This document shows positions 8,040-16,884 of a stretch of DNA of 64,000 nucleotides, in pieces. Origin of the DNA: Streptomyces sp. SirexAA-E. Lineage in GTDB: Bacteria > Actinomycetota > Actinomycetes > Streptomycetales > Streptomycetaceae. Location: the NCBI RefSeq assembly GCF_000177195.2, contig NC_015953.1:7006001-7070000 (forward strand), read 5' to 3'. Each line of letters begins with the position of its first letter. The stretch's first letter is position 1. The notes under the pieces are model-generated. The model made no database searches. It had not been told where the DNA came from and saw only the letters and a program-made list of their open reading frames with translations. The position numbers were made by a program, and so were the translations under genes.

Positions 8040-8573
8040 TCAGGACATCCACGGCGGCCGTTCGTCGTGCGGCAGGTCCTCCGCCTCCGGGACCACGTGC
8101 ATCGCGGCCTCCTCGGCCGAGGCCGCCGCTCCGTCGATACCGACGTCCTGGGCGGTGAGCGCGGCCGGCACGTGACCGTCGCCGCCCTGGGTGAGCCGCC
8201 CCGCCCGGTCGGTGCCGACCTCTTCGTCGTACAACTCGCCGTCACCGCCCGTCAGGTCGCCGGGGCCGTCCGCCGGCGCCTCGGGGGTCTCGGGCGCCTC
8301 CCGCTCCAGGCGGTCGTCCAGAGTCTCCCCGGCGCGCTGCTCCGCCGCCGTGGTGCCCCGGTCGTCGACTGCCAGCGGCCGCTCGACCGGGGAGTACCCC
8401 CGGTCGAGGAGGTCGTCGAGTCCCGAGTCGTCCAGGGTCTCGTCCGCGTCGAGCTGCTCGTCGGGGTCGGAGGCCTGGTCCGGCTGCTGGGGCTGGTAGA
8501 CGTCGTCAGCCCACTCGTCGGCGGCCAGGCCGGTCCACGTCGTCCCTTCGGTCTCCCGGTCGGTGTCCGTCAT
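8040..8573 (-). CDS. DUF5709-type acidic protein
   Basis: This 177-residue, highly acidic soluble protein is rich in Asp, Glu, Pro and Gly, with segments such as DDVYQPQQPDQASDPDEQLD and LDDRLEREAPETPE. The tail is AMHVVPEAEDLPHDERPPWM. The pattern matches the actinobacterial DUF5709 family, of unknown function. There is no signal peptide, membrane segment or catalytic motif. The start is the ATG at 8573 with GGAGAGGA upstream. It lies 179 bases upstream of gnd on the same strand. Such proteins are commonly near stress genes, but nothing in the sequence shows a role. Confidence 0.75.
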   Translation of the reverse strand: MTDTDRETEGTTWTGLAADEWADDVYQPQQPDQASDPDEQLDADETLDDSGLDDLLDRGYSPVERPLAVDDRGTTAAEQRAGETLDDRLEREAPETPEAPADGPGDLTGGDGELYDEEVGTDRAGRLTQGGDGHVPAALTAQDVGIDGAAASAEEAAMHVVPEAEDLPHDERPPWMS

Positions 8574-8725
8574 CGCGTGTCCTCTCCGCCCGGCCGGGGC
8601 CCGAGCTGCCGCCGCGTCGGGCGCCGGGGTCGTCGCGCCCATCCGGGTGCCTGTAAGCAATTCCACTCCGGTCCGGCGGGGGGCGCAACGGAAGCGGAGG
8701 TCCGCCCGGCCTGACGCCTACTCAT

Positions 8726-9564
8726 ATGACCATGAGAACGAGTGTCGATAACGTGCGTGCGGTCCGCAACAGGACCGGGCTCCTCGTCCGGCCCTGGGCC
8801 GTCGTGGTGCCCGCGCTGCTCGTCGTCGCACTCACCAGGGGCAGCGATCTGCTGGTCGACGCCGCCACGGAACACCGCACGCCGCCCGGCCGTGGGACCT
8901 CCGGCCGCACCCCGCTCCGGAAAGGGCCGGCGCCCATGAACGAGGAACCCGCCCTCGCGACCGACCACGAAGGGCTGATCCTGCTCGACGGGACGGCCCT
9001 GCCCGCAGTCTCCGCCACCGGACCGGGTCCAGCTCGCCGCCGTGCGGTACGTCTTCCAGGACGCCTGAGCCGCGTTCGACGAACACCGGCCCGTCCTGGC
9101 CCAGGTGGCGCCTACGGCGACGCGGCTTCGGGGCGTCGCCCGCCCCGAGGCGCCGGCCGAGGCCCGGCGGACGCTGACCGGACTGGGGCTGGGGAGGCGC
9201 ACGTCCGCCGGCGCCCCGGTGAGCTCTCCGGCGGCGAGCCCCGGCGCGCCGCCCTCGCCCGGGCCCTCCTGGTCCGGCCCCGGGTGCTGGTCTGCGACGA
9301 GATCACCTCGGGCCTCGACCCGGTCGGCCGCCGTGCGCTGCTGGACCTGCTCGCGGCGCGGATCCGGCGGCGGAGCGGGCTCTGTCTCGTCCTGATCACC
9401 CACGACCTCTCCACCGCGGCCCCGGCCACGCGGCTCGCGGTGATGGACGGCGCGAGGCGGTCGAACCGTGGGACCGGGAGCAGATCCTGACCGCGCCGCG
9501 CCACCCGTTCACCGTCTCCCTGAGCGCGGCCTCGGCCAGGGGCGGAGCCGCCGCGCACCGCTGA
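8726..9564 (+). pseudogene. Relic of a peptide ABC transporter (permease tail plus ATP-binding protein)
   Basis: The segment 8726-8910 encodes RPWAVVVPALLVVALTRGSD, which resembles the last membrane helix and end of a DppC/OppC permease. Next comes a decayed DppF/OppF-type ATPase spread over three frames. In one frame, 9021-9065 reads DRVQLAAVRYVFQDA and ends at a TGA at 9066, where a Q-loop region with VFQDP is expected. The same frame continues to about 9200 (ARRTLTGLGLG). A frame change near 9200-9220 gives the signature GELSGGEPRRAALARALLV, the Walker B VLVCDEITSGLD and the H-loop LVLITHDLS. After RLAVMDGA near 9454 another shift restores the typical peptide-transporter end (ILTAPRHPFTVSL), stopping at 9564. 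No Walker A is seen. One stop, two shifts and missing parts make this non-functional. Confidence 0.75.
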
Positions 9565-9932
9565 CGGGGACCCGGCGGGCCCTCCCGGACGTACACTCGG
9601 CCTCATGGATCGCACCGGCGTCGCGCGGCAGGGCCTGCGAAGGCCTGTTTCCGGCGCGCCGGCGAGCTGCCGTACCGTCCCGCCCGGACACGGCTAGCGA
9701 TCCTCAGCGGTTCCCGACCGGGGCACGGCCCCGTCCCGCTGGCCCTTCCCCGCGCGCCGGACCGCGATCACCGCGCCGCACGCCTCGTACCGCAGGTTTC
9801 GTACCGCGCTCCGCGTGCCGCACCAGGCGCGCCGCGCGAGCCCGACTTCACCACCGTGGTCCCGGCACACCGCCGGCGCCGCGCTCCGGCGACGGCCCCA
9901 CCACGGCCCGAGCCACCCTCGAAGGGAATATC
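9565..9932. other. Intergenic region between ABC relic and murE-like gene
   Basis: This 368-base gap has no recognisable coding content. It is Arg/Ala-biased in every frame and has no clear hairpin. The GAAGGGA ribosome site of the next gene lies at 9921-9927. Confidence 0.4.
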
Positions 9933-11405
9933 TTGAAGCTGAGCGAGCTGCTGGCCGGGCACGACCACCACGTCCTCCAGGGTGACCCCGAGCGGGCATG
10001 GATCTCCGCCGGAACGGCCTTCGACGCGGACCGGGTCACCCCGGGGTCCCTCTTCATCGCGGTGCCGGGACACGTGGAGGGCGGTCCGGGCGCGGTCGCC
10101 CCCGCCCTGGCCCGGGGTGCCGCCGCGGTCATGGTGGACGCGGACTGCGTCCTGCCCGCGGCGGCACGGGACGCCTGCGTCGTACGCGTCGCGGACACCC
10201 GCACCGCGGCCGCGCTCGTCACCGCACGCTACTTCGGGGAGCCGGGCCGGCAGATGGACGTGGTGGCGATCACCGGCACCAACGGGAAGACCTCGGTCTC
10301 CTACATGGTCGAGTCGGTGCTCCGCATCTCCGAGGGCACGAGGGCCGGGGTCATCGGTACGGCCGGCAGCCGCATCGGCGACGAGCCGATCCCGATGCCC
10401 CCGTCGGTCCTGACGACCCCGGAGACGCCCGACCTCCAGTACCTCCTGGGGTGCATGCGCGACCGGGGCGTACGGAGTGTGGTGCTGGAGGCGACGTCCA
10501 TGGGCCTGCTGACGCACCGGGTCGACCGCACCTTCGTCGATGTCGGGGTCTTCACCAACCTGAGCCAGGACCACCTGGACGACCACGGCACGATGGAGAA
10601 CTACCGGGACGCCAAGCTCCGGCTGTTCCAGGGGCTGTGCCGGCACGCCGTGGTCAACGTCGACGACCCGGTGGGGGCGGGGATCCAGGCGATGATGCCG
10701 GGCGCGGTGACCACGTACGCCCTGGACGCCGAGGCCGACTACCGGGCCACCGATCTGGTCGTGGACGCGGCGGGCAGCCGGTTCACGCTGCACCACGAGG
10801 GCCGCAAGTACCCGGCGGCGATCCCCTCGCCCGGGCGGTTCTCGGTGGCCAACGCGCTGGCCACCGTGGCGGCGTGCCATGTCCTGGGGCACGACCTGAC
10901 CGGGCTGGTCGCGGCGCTCGAACGGATGCCGCAGATCCCCGGCCGGTTCGAACGTCTGACGACCGCCGCGGGGACCTCGGTGATCGTGGACTACGCCCAC
11001 TCCCCGGACTCGCTGAACAAGGTGCTGGGGACCGTTCGCGGCTTCGCGCGGGGCAGGGTCGTCACGGTCTTCGGCTGCGGAGGGGACCGTGACACCACCA
11101 AGCGCGCCGAGATGGGGACGATCGCCGGGACGCACTCGGACCTGTGCGTCCTCACCTCGGACAACCCGCGCCACGAGGACCCGGAGGACATCATGGACCA
11201 GGTGGCACCGGGCATCGCCGTGACCGGCACCCCCTACGAGCGCATCGCCGACCGGCACGCGGCGATCGCCTTCGCCCTCTCGGCGGCGGGTCCCGACGAC
11301 ATCATCCTGATCGCGGGCAAGGGAAGCGAGCCCCACCAGACCGTCGGCGACACCCTGATCCCGTTCAGCGACATGGCCACCGTGCGCGAGCTCACCGGCT
11401 CCTGA
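9933..11405 (+). CDS. Mur ligase, MurE-type (UDP-MurNAc-dipeptide: diamino acid ligase paralogue)
   Basis: This 490-residue protein has the three Mur ligase domains. The N-terminal UDP-MurNAc domain (about 1-95) includes DPERAWISAGTAFDADRVTP and GSLFIAVPGHVEGG. The ATPase domain has the P-loop VVAITGTNGKTSVSYMVES, EATSMGLLTHRV, FTNLSQDHLDDHG and the carbamylated-lysine region. The C-terminal domain has IVDYAHSPDSLNKVL and the DNPRHEDP motif, in which DNPR marks diaminopimelate-type recognition in MurE. The start is a TTG with GAAGGGA five bases before it. An ATG is not available nearby, and upstream codons do not look coding. It is not in a dcw cluster, so it is an accessory MurE. It could add a residue to a peptidoglycan precursor or act in a specialised pathway. 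Confidence 0.88.
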   Translation: MKLSELLAGHDHHVLQGDPERAWISAGTAFDADRVTPGSLFIAVPGHVEGGPGAVAPALARGAAAVMVDADCVLPAAARDACVVRVADTRTAAALVTARYFGEPGRQMDVVAITGTNGKTSVSYMVESVLRISEGTRAGVIGTAGSRIGDEPIPMPPSVLTTPETPDLQYLLGCMRDRGVRSVVLEATSMGLLTHRVDRTFVDVGVFTNLSQDHLDDHGTMENYRDAKLRLFQGLCRHAVVNVDDPVGAGIQAMMPGAVTTYALDAEADYRATDLVVDAAGSRFTLHHEGRKYPAAIPSPGRFSVANALATVAACHVLGHDLTGLVAALERMPQIPGRFERLTTAAGTSVIVDYAHSPDSLNKVLGTVRGFARGRVVTVFGCGGDRDTTKRAEMGTIAGTHSDLCVLTSDNPRHEDPEDIMDQVAPGIAVTGTPYERIADRHAAIAFALSAAGPDDIILIAGKGSEPHQTVGDTLIPFSDMATVRELTGS

Positions 11406-12040
11406 GCCACGGCCGACGCGACCCGGGGGTGATGCGGCCCGGGGCCGGAGTTCCGCGTCGGCCCGCCGTGGGGACCTCGGCAACCGGGCCGGGCGGGGAG
11501 AGGGGCCCGGCAGGGTCCCGACCGGGGCGTAGCGGTGCACTCCGCCGCCCATGGCCGGGGCCACGAGACCGCCCCCGCCGCCGTAGCGGCCCTCCTCGGC
11601 TCGGTCCCATCGGTTCGGTACCTTCGGTTCGGGTGCCTCGGTGGGACCTCCGGTTCTGACCGGTCCGGGCTGCGCTTCTCGGCCAGTTCCCCGGCAGACC
11701 GACGGACACCGTCGGTGTCCGGTGTGCCGCGGGTCTCGAACGGTCGTCCCAGCGAGCCCGCGACGGCACCCCCTGAACGTGGTCTCGGTCGTCCACGGCG
11801 TGATCCGGCCAAGATCACCTGCGCCCAGCCGCCGCCGGTCGCCGATTCCTCTTGTCGGTAGGGCCCCTGACGGGCCGTCGGTCGAACGGGGTCGCTTTAC
11901 CACCTCGGTCATTGGCATGGACCTGCCTAGAGTAACTGGGCTACAGTCCGGTCACGGCGCAGCCTGAGAGCGCTCTCAGATGCTCTCGGCCGCTTCCTGT
12001 TCCACCCCCACATGCTGGAACAACAGAAGGGGCACCTCCC
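11406..12040. other. Long intergenic region upstream of the secreted protease gene
   Basis: This 635-base gap holds no supported gene. The last 130 bases are the regulatory part: a less GC-rich stretch around 11890-11960 and the palindrome at 11964-11979. The remainder has no obvious structure. Confidence 0.45.
11964..11979. promoter_or_regulatory. LacI-type operator upstream of the secreted protease gene
   Basis: CTGAGAGCGCTCTCAG is a perfect 16-base palindrome about 60 bases before the protease start. Its core GAGAGCGCTCTC is identical to the cores at 13630-13643 and 19486-19499, the latter in front of the lacI-family gene itself. The central GAGCGCTC pattern is that of LacI/CebR-class operators. 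Confidence 0.8.
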
Positions 12041-13192
12041 TTGAGACCAAAGACGATGGTGCGGACCGGTCTGTCCGCACTGCTCATCATCGGCACCTGG
12101 GCGACCGCCGGCCTGACCCAGGCGTCCGCGGCGGATCCCTCCACCACAGCCACCGAAGCCCCGGCCTCGGCGGGCCTCCTCACGGCGATGCAGAAGGACC
12201 TCGGGCTGACGAAGACCGAGGCCGAGGCCCGGCTCACCGCCGAGAAGTCGGCGACCGCACTCGAGAGCACGGCACGCAAGGCGGCCGGAGCCTCGTTCGG
12301 CGGGGCCTGGTTCGACGCGGGCAGCGGGAAGCTGACGGTCGCCGTCACGGACGACGCGAGCGCCCGCTCCGTCCGGGCGACCGGCGCACAGACCCGGCTC
12401 GTCACGCACACGGCCCGGCAGCTCGACGCGGCCAAGGCCCGGATCGACGCACTCACGGCACCGCGCGGCGTCAGCAGCTGGTACGTCGACCCGCAGGCGA
12501 ACAGCGTCGTCGTGAACGTGGTCGCGCCGGAACGTGATGACAACGATGTCCGCGCCTTCCTGGCCAAGGCGCGGCAGACGGGCCCGGTCACCGTACGGCA
12601 GACCGCTCAGGCCCCCCGGACCTTCGCCGCCGGAACCGTCGGCGGCGACCCCTTCTACACGGGCAACGTCCGCTGCTCCATCGGCTTCTCCGTCCACGGC
12701 GGCTTCGTCACCGCAGGCCACTGCGGTCGCGCGGGCCAGGAGGTCCGTGGCTGGGACGGCTCGGGCATCGGCAACATCCAGGGCTCGTCGTTCCCCGACA
12801 ACGACTACGCGTGGGTGAACGTCGGCAGCGGCTGGTGGACCGTCCCCGTCGTCCTCGGCTGGGGCACGGTCTCCGACCAGCTCGTCCGCGGCTCCAACGA
12901 GGCACCGATCGGTGCCTCGATCTGCCGCTCCGGCTCGACGAGCCACTGGCACTGCGGCAACGTCCTGGCCAAGAACGAGACCGTCAACTACAGCGAGGGC
13001 GCCGTCCATCAGATGACGAAGACCAGCGTCTGCGCCGAACCGGGCGACTCGGGCGGCTCGTTCATCAGCGGCGACCAGGCGCAGGGCGTCACCTCGGGCG
13101 GCTGGGGCAACTGCAGCGGAGGCGGTGAGACCTGGTACCAGCCCATCAACGAGATCCTCAACCGTTACGGGCTGACCCTGCACACCGCCTGA
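12041..13192 (+). CDS. Secreted chymotrypsin-like serine protease (streptogrisin family, S1E)
   Basis: This 383-residue preproprotein has a signal peptide ending at about residue 30 (LSALLIIGTWATAGLTQASA). An alpha-lytic-protease-type propeptide follows (about 40-195, with LLTAMQKDLGLTKTEAEARL), then the mature protease. The catalytic triad is His227 in FVTAGHCGR, Asp255 in PDNDYAWV and Ser337 in CAEPGDSGGSF. Paired cysteines (RCSIGF/GHC, ICRSG/HCG, VCAEP/NCSG) match the streptogrisin disulfides. I take the TTG at 12041, preceded at good spacing by AGAAGGGG; an ATG five codons later would serve too. It is secreted by Sec and matures autocatalytically. A perfect LacI-type palindrome upstream suggests carbon-source control by the LacI protein encoded at 18333-19454. 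Confidence 0.95.
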   Translation: MRPKTMVRTGLSALLIIGTWATAGLTQASAADPSTTATEAPASAGLLTAMQKDLGLTKTEAEARLTAEKSATALESTARKAAGASFGGAWFDAGSGKLTVAVTDDASARSVRATGAQTRLVTHTARQLDAAKARIDALTAPRGVSSWYVDPQANSVVVNVVAPERDDNDVRAFLAKARQTGPVTVRQTAQAPRTFAAGTVGGDPFYTGNVRCSIGFSVHGGFVTAGHCGRAGQEVRGWDGSGIGNIQGSSFPDNDYAWVNVGSGWWTVPVVLGWGTVSDQLVRGSNEAPIGASICRSGSTSHWHCGNVLAKNETVNYSEGAVHQMTKTSVCAEPGDSGGSFISGDQAQGVTSGGWGNCSGGGETWYQPINEILNRYGLTLHTA

Positions 13193-13376
13193 CGGCGACG
13201 GTCACCACCTCCCACCACCCCGTCGGCGCCCTCCCGGCTCCGGCGGGGGCACGATGCCGGTCCGCCGTGGCAGCAGGGCGGTTTGCCGCCTCGGCGGACC
13301 GGCCCGCGGCACGCGCCGGTGTGCCGAACGCGGGCGGCCGGGGCGCCCCGGCCCACTTCGGCGGTCCACACCGCCC

Positions 13377-13434
13377 GGGAGCCTGCGGAACGGGCCCCTC
13401 TCGCACAGGGGAGGGGCCCGTTCCGCAGGCTCCC
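13377..13434. terminator. Perfect 24-bp hairpin (terminator-like)
   Basis: The arms 13377-13400 and 13411-13434 are perfect inverse complements (24 base pairs) around a 10-base loop. No T-run follows, as is common in streptomycetes. It lies 185 bases after the protease stop and probably ends that transcript. It insulates the next operator-controlled gene. Confidence 0.8.
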
Positions 13435-13629
13435 CGACGACCCCGGCCTGTACGCGCTCCTCGGCGCGACCCTGGCCCTACCCGCCGCCTCCCGCGCCCA
13501 CGGGCTCCGTAGCGCACCCGGGGGCTCTCTCCGGCCGGTCCGGCGCGCCCTCGCCCTCGCCCCGCGACCACGCGTCGTTCACCACCCATTGACACGGTCT
13601 CAACGACGGCGCAACACTGACACCGCTTC

Positions 13630-13643
13630 GGAGAGCGCTCTCC
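13630..13643. promoter_or_regulatory. LacI-type operator upstream of the DUF1996 gene
   Basis: GGAGAGCGCTCTCC is a perfect 14-base palindrome about 135 bases before the DUF1996 start. It is identical base for base to the site at 19486-19499 before the lacI-family gene. Confidence 0.8.
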
Positions 13644-13776
13644 CACCGTTTCCCGGCCCGGTCCGTACCGTGCCCCGGGCGTCAGCGGGCGGTGGCCTCC
13701 GCGGTGCGTCACCAGCTCCACTCTCCCCCCACCGCGTACCCGATGTGCGCGGACGCAGAGCGGCATGGAGGTCCGC

Positions 13777-14889
13777 ATGGCCGAAAGAATCAGCAGAAGC
13801 ACCGTGGTGTCCGCCCTGATCGTCTTCACGTCCCTCGCCCTGGTCTTCCTGGGTTTCACCGCGATCACCGGTGCCGGCGGAACGACCGCCGACGCGGCCC
13901 CGCGCACGGCCGCCGAGCCCGCCAACGCGGCGCACGCCATGCAGGGACACGTCATGGCCGCGGCCCCCGTCCCCTCGGGGGACGACCCCGACGGCGACGG
14001 CTACATACCGGCGAACCCGCCGGTCACGGGCGTACAGCCCTCCACCGACATTCCGCCGCACCGGTACTTCCACGAGTTCCAGGCGAACTGCTCGGTCACC
14101 CACACCGGTTCGGTCGACCCGATCGTCTTCCCCGGTCAGCTGAACAAGTCGCACAACCACACGTTCATGGGCAACGACACCACGGACGAGAACAGCACCA
14201 CGGCCTCCCTCGGCACGGGTGGCACCGCGTGCAAGGCGCCGGGTGACCTGTCCGCGTACTGGATGCCGACCCTCTACAACGGGGACCAGGAGGTCCGCCC
14301 CGTCGGACCGCAGACCATCTACTACAAGTCGGGGGTGACGGACTACACCAGCGTCCGCCCGTTCCCCAAGGGGCTGCGGTTCGTCGTCGGCAACCCGATG
14401 CAGACCGCCGAGGAGTTCCGCGACCACCCCGGCATGGTCGAGGGCTGGGAGTGCGGCGAGAGCTACCACAACGTCGAGATCCCGGCGACCTGCCCGACCC
14501 GCCCCGACGTCCAGCTCAACCTGCGCATGCAGGCGCCCAGTTGCTGGGACGGCATCCACCTGGACACCCCCGACCACCAGTCCCACATGGCGTACCCGGG
14601 GGCCCAGGGAGCCAACCAGGACGTCTGCCCGGCCACGCACCCGGTCGCCCTGCCGATGATCGAGTTCAAGATGGCCTGGCCGGTCAACGGTGACATGTCG
14701 CAGGTCAGGCTGGCCAGCGGGACCGGTCACTCCTTCCACTACGACTTCTTCAACGCCTGGGACGACGCCACGCTGGACGCCATGGTCGACCACTGCATCA
14801 TCGGCGGCCTCCAGTGCGACGCCCGGGGCTACGACGAGAACAATCCCGGCGAGGGCGCCGCCCTGGACGAGAACTACGAGCTGCCCTGA
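13777..14889 (+). CDS. Secreted DUF1996 domain protein
   Basis: This 370-residue protein has an N-terminal signal segment (SALIVFTSLALVFLGFTAIT, about residues 9-28) and a short Ala-rich linker. From about residue 80 it has a DUF1996 domain: HRYFHEFQANCSVTHTGSVD, FPGQLNKSHNHTFMGN, SAYWMPTLYNGD, CWDGIHLDTPDHQSHMAYP. His-rich motifs (KSHNHTF, DHQSHM) suggest metal or ligand binding. The family is widespread in fungi and actinobacteria, and its biochemical role is not established. I start at the ATG at 13777, because GGAGG (13767-13771) fits it and would overlap the alternative ATG at 13765. The LacI-type palindrome upstream links it to the same regulon as the secreted protease. Confidence 0.85.
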   Translation: MAERISRSTVVSALIVFTSLALVFLGFTAITGAGGTTADAAPRTAAEPANAAHAMQGHVMAAAPVPSGDDPDGDGYIPANPPVTGVQPSTDIPPHRYFHEFQANCSVTHTGSVDPIVFPGQLNKSHNHTFMGNDTTDENSTTASLGTGGTACKAPGDLSAYWMPTLYNGDQEVRPVGPQTIYYKSGVTDYTSVRPFPKGLRFVVGNPMQTAEEFRDHPGMVEGWECGESYHNVEIPATCPTRPDVQLNLRMQAPSCWDGIHLDTPDHQSHMAYPGAQGANQDVCPATHPVALPMIEFKMAWPVNGDMSQVRLASGTGHSFHYDFFNAWDDATLDAMVDHCIIGGLQCDARGYDENNPGEGAALDENYELP

Positions 14890-15045
14890 ACGGCACACCC
14901 GTACCTCCCGCGCCGTCCCTGACCCCGCTGACGGTGCGGGAAGTCCGCGGCGGGCCACGGAAATTCCGTTGCCCGCCGCGGATTCCTGCTGTGTACTCCA
15001 GGTCGCCGCCCGGAGGGTCCAGGAAGCTGCCGAGGGGGAGGACGC

Positions 15046-15445
15046 ATGGCCAGGGCCGGGCTCACCACCGAACACGTCGTGAGGGCGGCGGCCGAACCGG
15101 CTGACACCGTCGGCTTCGACCACGTGACCCTCTCCGCACCGGCCTGCGGATTCGGCGTCAGGGACGCCGGTCTCCACTCACACGTGAAGAACCTGGGGGA
15201 CCTGCGGACGCGGCTCGCGCTGCCGGCGGGGGAGGAATGCGCCGACCGGGTCGGCGCGGCGGTCGCCGGGCGGGCCGGCAAGGGCGAGCCCGACCTCGCG
15301 GACGCCGTACGCCTGTTGCCCAGCACCTTCCACGGCTTCGGCAGCCTGGAGGCGCTGGGTGGATTCGACGCCCCCGCGATGTGGAGGCGTCCTGGAAACA
15401 GACGGTCGAGGCCTGCACACCACCCTGCGGCACCGGCCCACGAGG
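15046..15445 (+). pseudogene. Decayed TetR-family regulator
   Basis: The frame starts MARAGLTTEHVVRAAAEPAD and contains a recognisable but damaged TetR helix-turn-helix. FDHVTLSAPACGFGVRDAGL has Pro and Cys where Leu-Ala-Arg is usual, followed by HSHVKNLGDLRTRLALPAGEE. After about residue 85 the middle of the ligand domain is missing. The text jumps to ADAVRLLPSTFHGFGSLEAL, the C-terminal part. The frame then shifts near 15378 (DVEASWKQTVE continues in a second frame) and again near 15405 (LHTTLRHRPT in a third). An internal deletion plus two shifts mark it as a pseudogene. It probably once controlled the hydrolase gene that follows. Confidence 0.72.
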
Positions 15446-15482
15446 GCCCCGACGCGCTCGGAACACACGGAAGGCAAGAACG

Positions 15483-16376
15483 ATGACCGAACAGCCCACG
15501 AAAGTCCGCCCCGGCACCCTGGAGGTCACGGGCGCGACCCTCCACTACGAGGTCCGCGGCTCGGGCCCGGTCCTCGTGCTGATGCCGGGCGGCAGCGCCG
15601 ACGCCGGTCTCTACGACGTACTGGCGGAGGAACTCGCGGACGCCTGGACGGTGGTCAGCTACGACCCGCGCTGCTACTCGCGCAGCCGACTCGACGCCCC
15701 GGTCGCCGACCAGCGGGTGGAGGACCACAGCGAGGACGTCCACCTGCTCATCGAAGAGGTCTGCCCGGACGGCGAGCGGGCCTCGGTCTTCGGTACCAGC
15801 GCGAGCGCCGTCGTCGCCCTGGACCTGCTCGGCCGCCACCCCGAGCGGCTCGACCGGGTCGTGGCGCACGAGCCGCCGGTGGTGGACGTGCTGCCCGACG
15901 CGGAGGCCGCCCACGCCCTGTTCACCGAGGTGCGTGCGGCGTTCCGGCGCGACGGGGCGGAGGCGGCGGCAGCGACGATGAGTGCGGGGATCGGCGACCC
16001 GGAACCGCCGACGCCCGAGGAGACTTCCGGGTCCACCCGGCAGGACAACCCCCAGGACGCCCCCGAGTCGTCGGGGCCGCCACCGATCGGCCCCGAGGCG
16101 CTGGCCAGGATGCAGGCCAATTTCCCGGTCTTCGTGGAGCACGTGCTGTGCCCGTTCACGGCGTACGTCCCGGACGAGGCGGCCCTCGCCGCGGTGTCCG
16201 ACCGGCTGGTGCCCGCGGTGGGGGAGAACTCCGGCCGCCAGTTGACCGCCCGGCCCGTCCGCGTCCTCGCGGAGCGGCTCGGACGCGAGCTGGTGGCGTT
16301 CCCCGGCGGGCACGTCGGAGTCGTCGAACACCCCGCCGCGTTCGCGGTGATGCTCCGCAAGGTGCTGGGCGGGTGA
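15483..16376 (+). CDS. Alpha/beta hydrolase
   Basis: This 297-residue cytosolic hydrolase has the alpha/beta fold: LHYEVRGSGPVLVLMPGGSA (strand and oxyanion region), SYDPRCYSRSRLDAP, and the nucleophile elbow ASVFGTSASAVVALDLLGRHP. The elbow reads G-T-S-A-S, a G-x-S-x-S variant of the usual G-x-S-x-G. The catalytic His lies in FPGGHVGVVEHP near the end. A hydrophilic insertion at about residues 172-200 (PEPPTPEETSGSTRQDNPQD) forms part of an extended lid. The ATG at 15483 directly follows the decayed tetR gene. The enzyme resembles peroxidase-like or lactonase-like hydrolases. The substrate is unknown. Confidence 0.85.
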   Translation: MTEQPTKVRPGTLEVTGATLHYEVRGSGPVLVLMPGGSADAGLYDVLAEELADAWTVVSYDPRCYSRSRLDAPVADQRVEDHSEDVHLLIEEVCPDGERASVFGTSASAVVALDLLGRHPERLDRVVAHEPPVVDVLPDAEAAHALFTEVRAAFRRDGAEAAAATMSAGIGDPEPPTPEETSGSTRQDNPQDAPESSGPPPIGPEALARMQANFPVFVEHVLCPFTAYVPDEAALAAVSDRLVPAVGENSGRQLTARPVRVLAERLGRELVAFPGGHVGVVEHPAAFAVMLRKVLGG

Positions 16377-16388
16377 CGTGCTCCCGGG

Positions 16389-16778
16389 CTACAGGGACTC
16401 CTCCGGCCCGTTCTCGCCGTCACCGCCGGCGCTCAGCTCCTCCGCGCGCAGGGCCAGGTCCTGAAGGACGTCGGCCGAGGTGACCTCCTGCTCCCCGGAG
16501 TCGTGCACCTGCGCGAGGGCGATGAACGCCAGGGTGAAGGCGCCGACCAGCTGTTCGACGGCGCCGCCCACCTCGCGTCCGACCAGGAGGGCCACCTCCT
16601 CGACGGACGCGTCGGCGGAGATGGCGATGTGCGGCATCGTCTCGTTGAGGAGGGTGGTCACGATGCTCCCGCCCGCGTCCGCATCGCCCCCGCTCGCCTC
16701 CTGCTCCGCCTGGCGCTGCATCTCCCCGGCCTCCGTGAGGATGCCGATCACTCGCTTGAGGACTTCGCTCTGCTCCAT
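16389..16778 (-). CDS. Conserved-looking hypothetical soluble protein
   Basis: This 129-residue, acidic, predicted all-helical protein begins MEQSEVLKRVIGILTEAGEMQ. Its central segment is VTTLLNETMPHIAISADASVEEVALLVG. It has no signal peptide, membrane helix, cysteine cluster or motif that I recognise. It is convergent with the hydrolase gene (12 bases apart). It diverges from the ROK gene, with which it shares a 190-base promoter region containing the AT-rich inverted repeat at 16885-16905. Codon use looks like its neighbours. The function is unknown. Confidence 0.65.
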   Translation of the reverse strand: MEQSEVLKRVIGILTEAGEMQRQAEQEASGGDADAGGSIVTTLLNETMPHIAISADASVEEVALLVGREVGGAVEQLVGAFTLAFIALAQVHDSGEQEVTSADVLQDLALRAEELSAGGDGENGPEESL

Positions 16779-16884
16779 ACGGTGAGCATATGCGCCGGGG
16801 GCCTGTGCACCGGATCGCGGGAAGGCGGTGTCCCGGTCGCGGGCCGGGCGACGCCACCCGTCACGAGGTCTGCGGGTCCGGTCA

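Larger units (their letters stand above)
13193..13776. other. Intergenic region with terminator and LacI-type operator
   Basis: This 584-base gap contains the strong hairpin at 13377-13434, the palindrome at 13630-13643 and the GGAGG ribosome site at 13767-13771 of the next gene. No coding sequence is recognisable. Confidence 0.6.

Noticed and set aside
11912..11933. TTGGCA and TAGAGT as -35 and -10 boxes of the protease promoter
   Set aside because: The spacing is only 10 bases, too short for a standard sigma-70 promoter, so no promoter was called.
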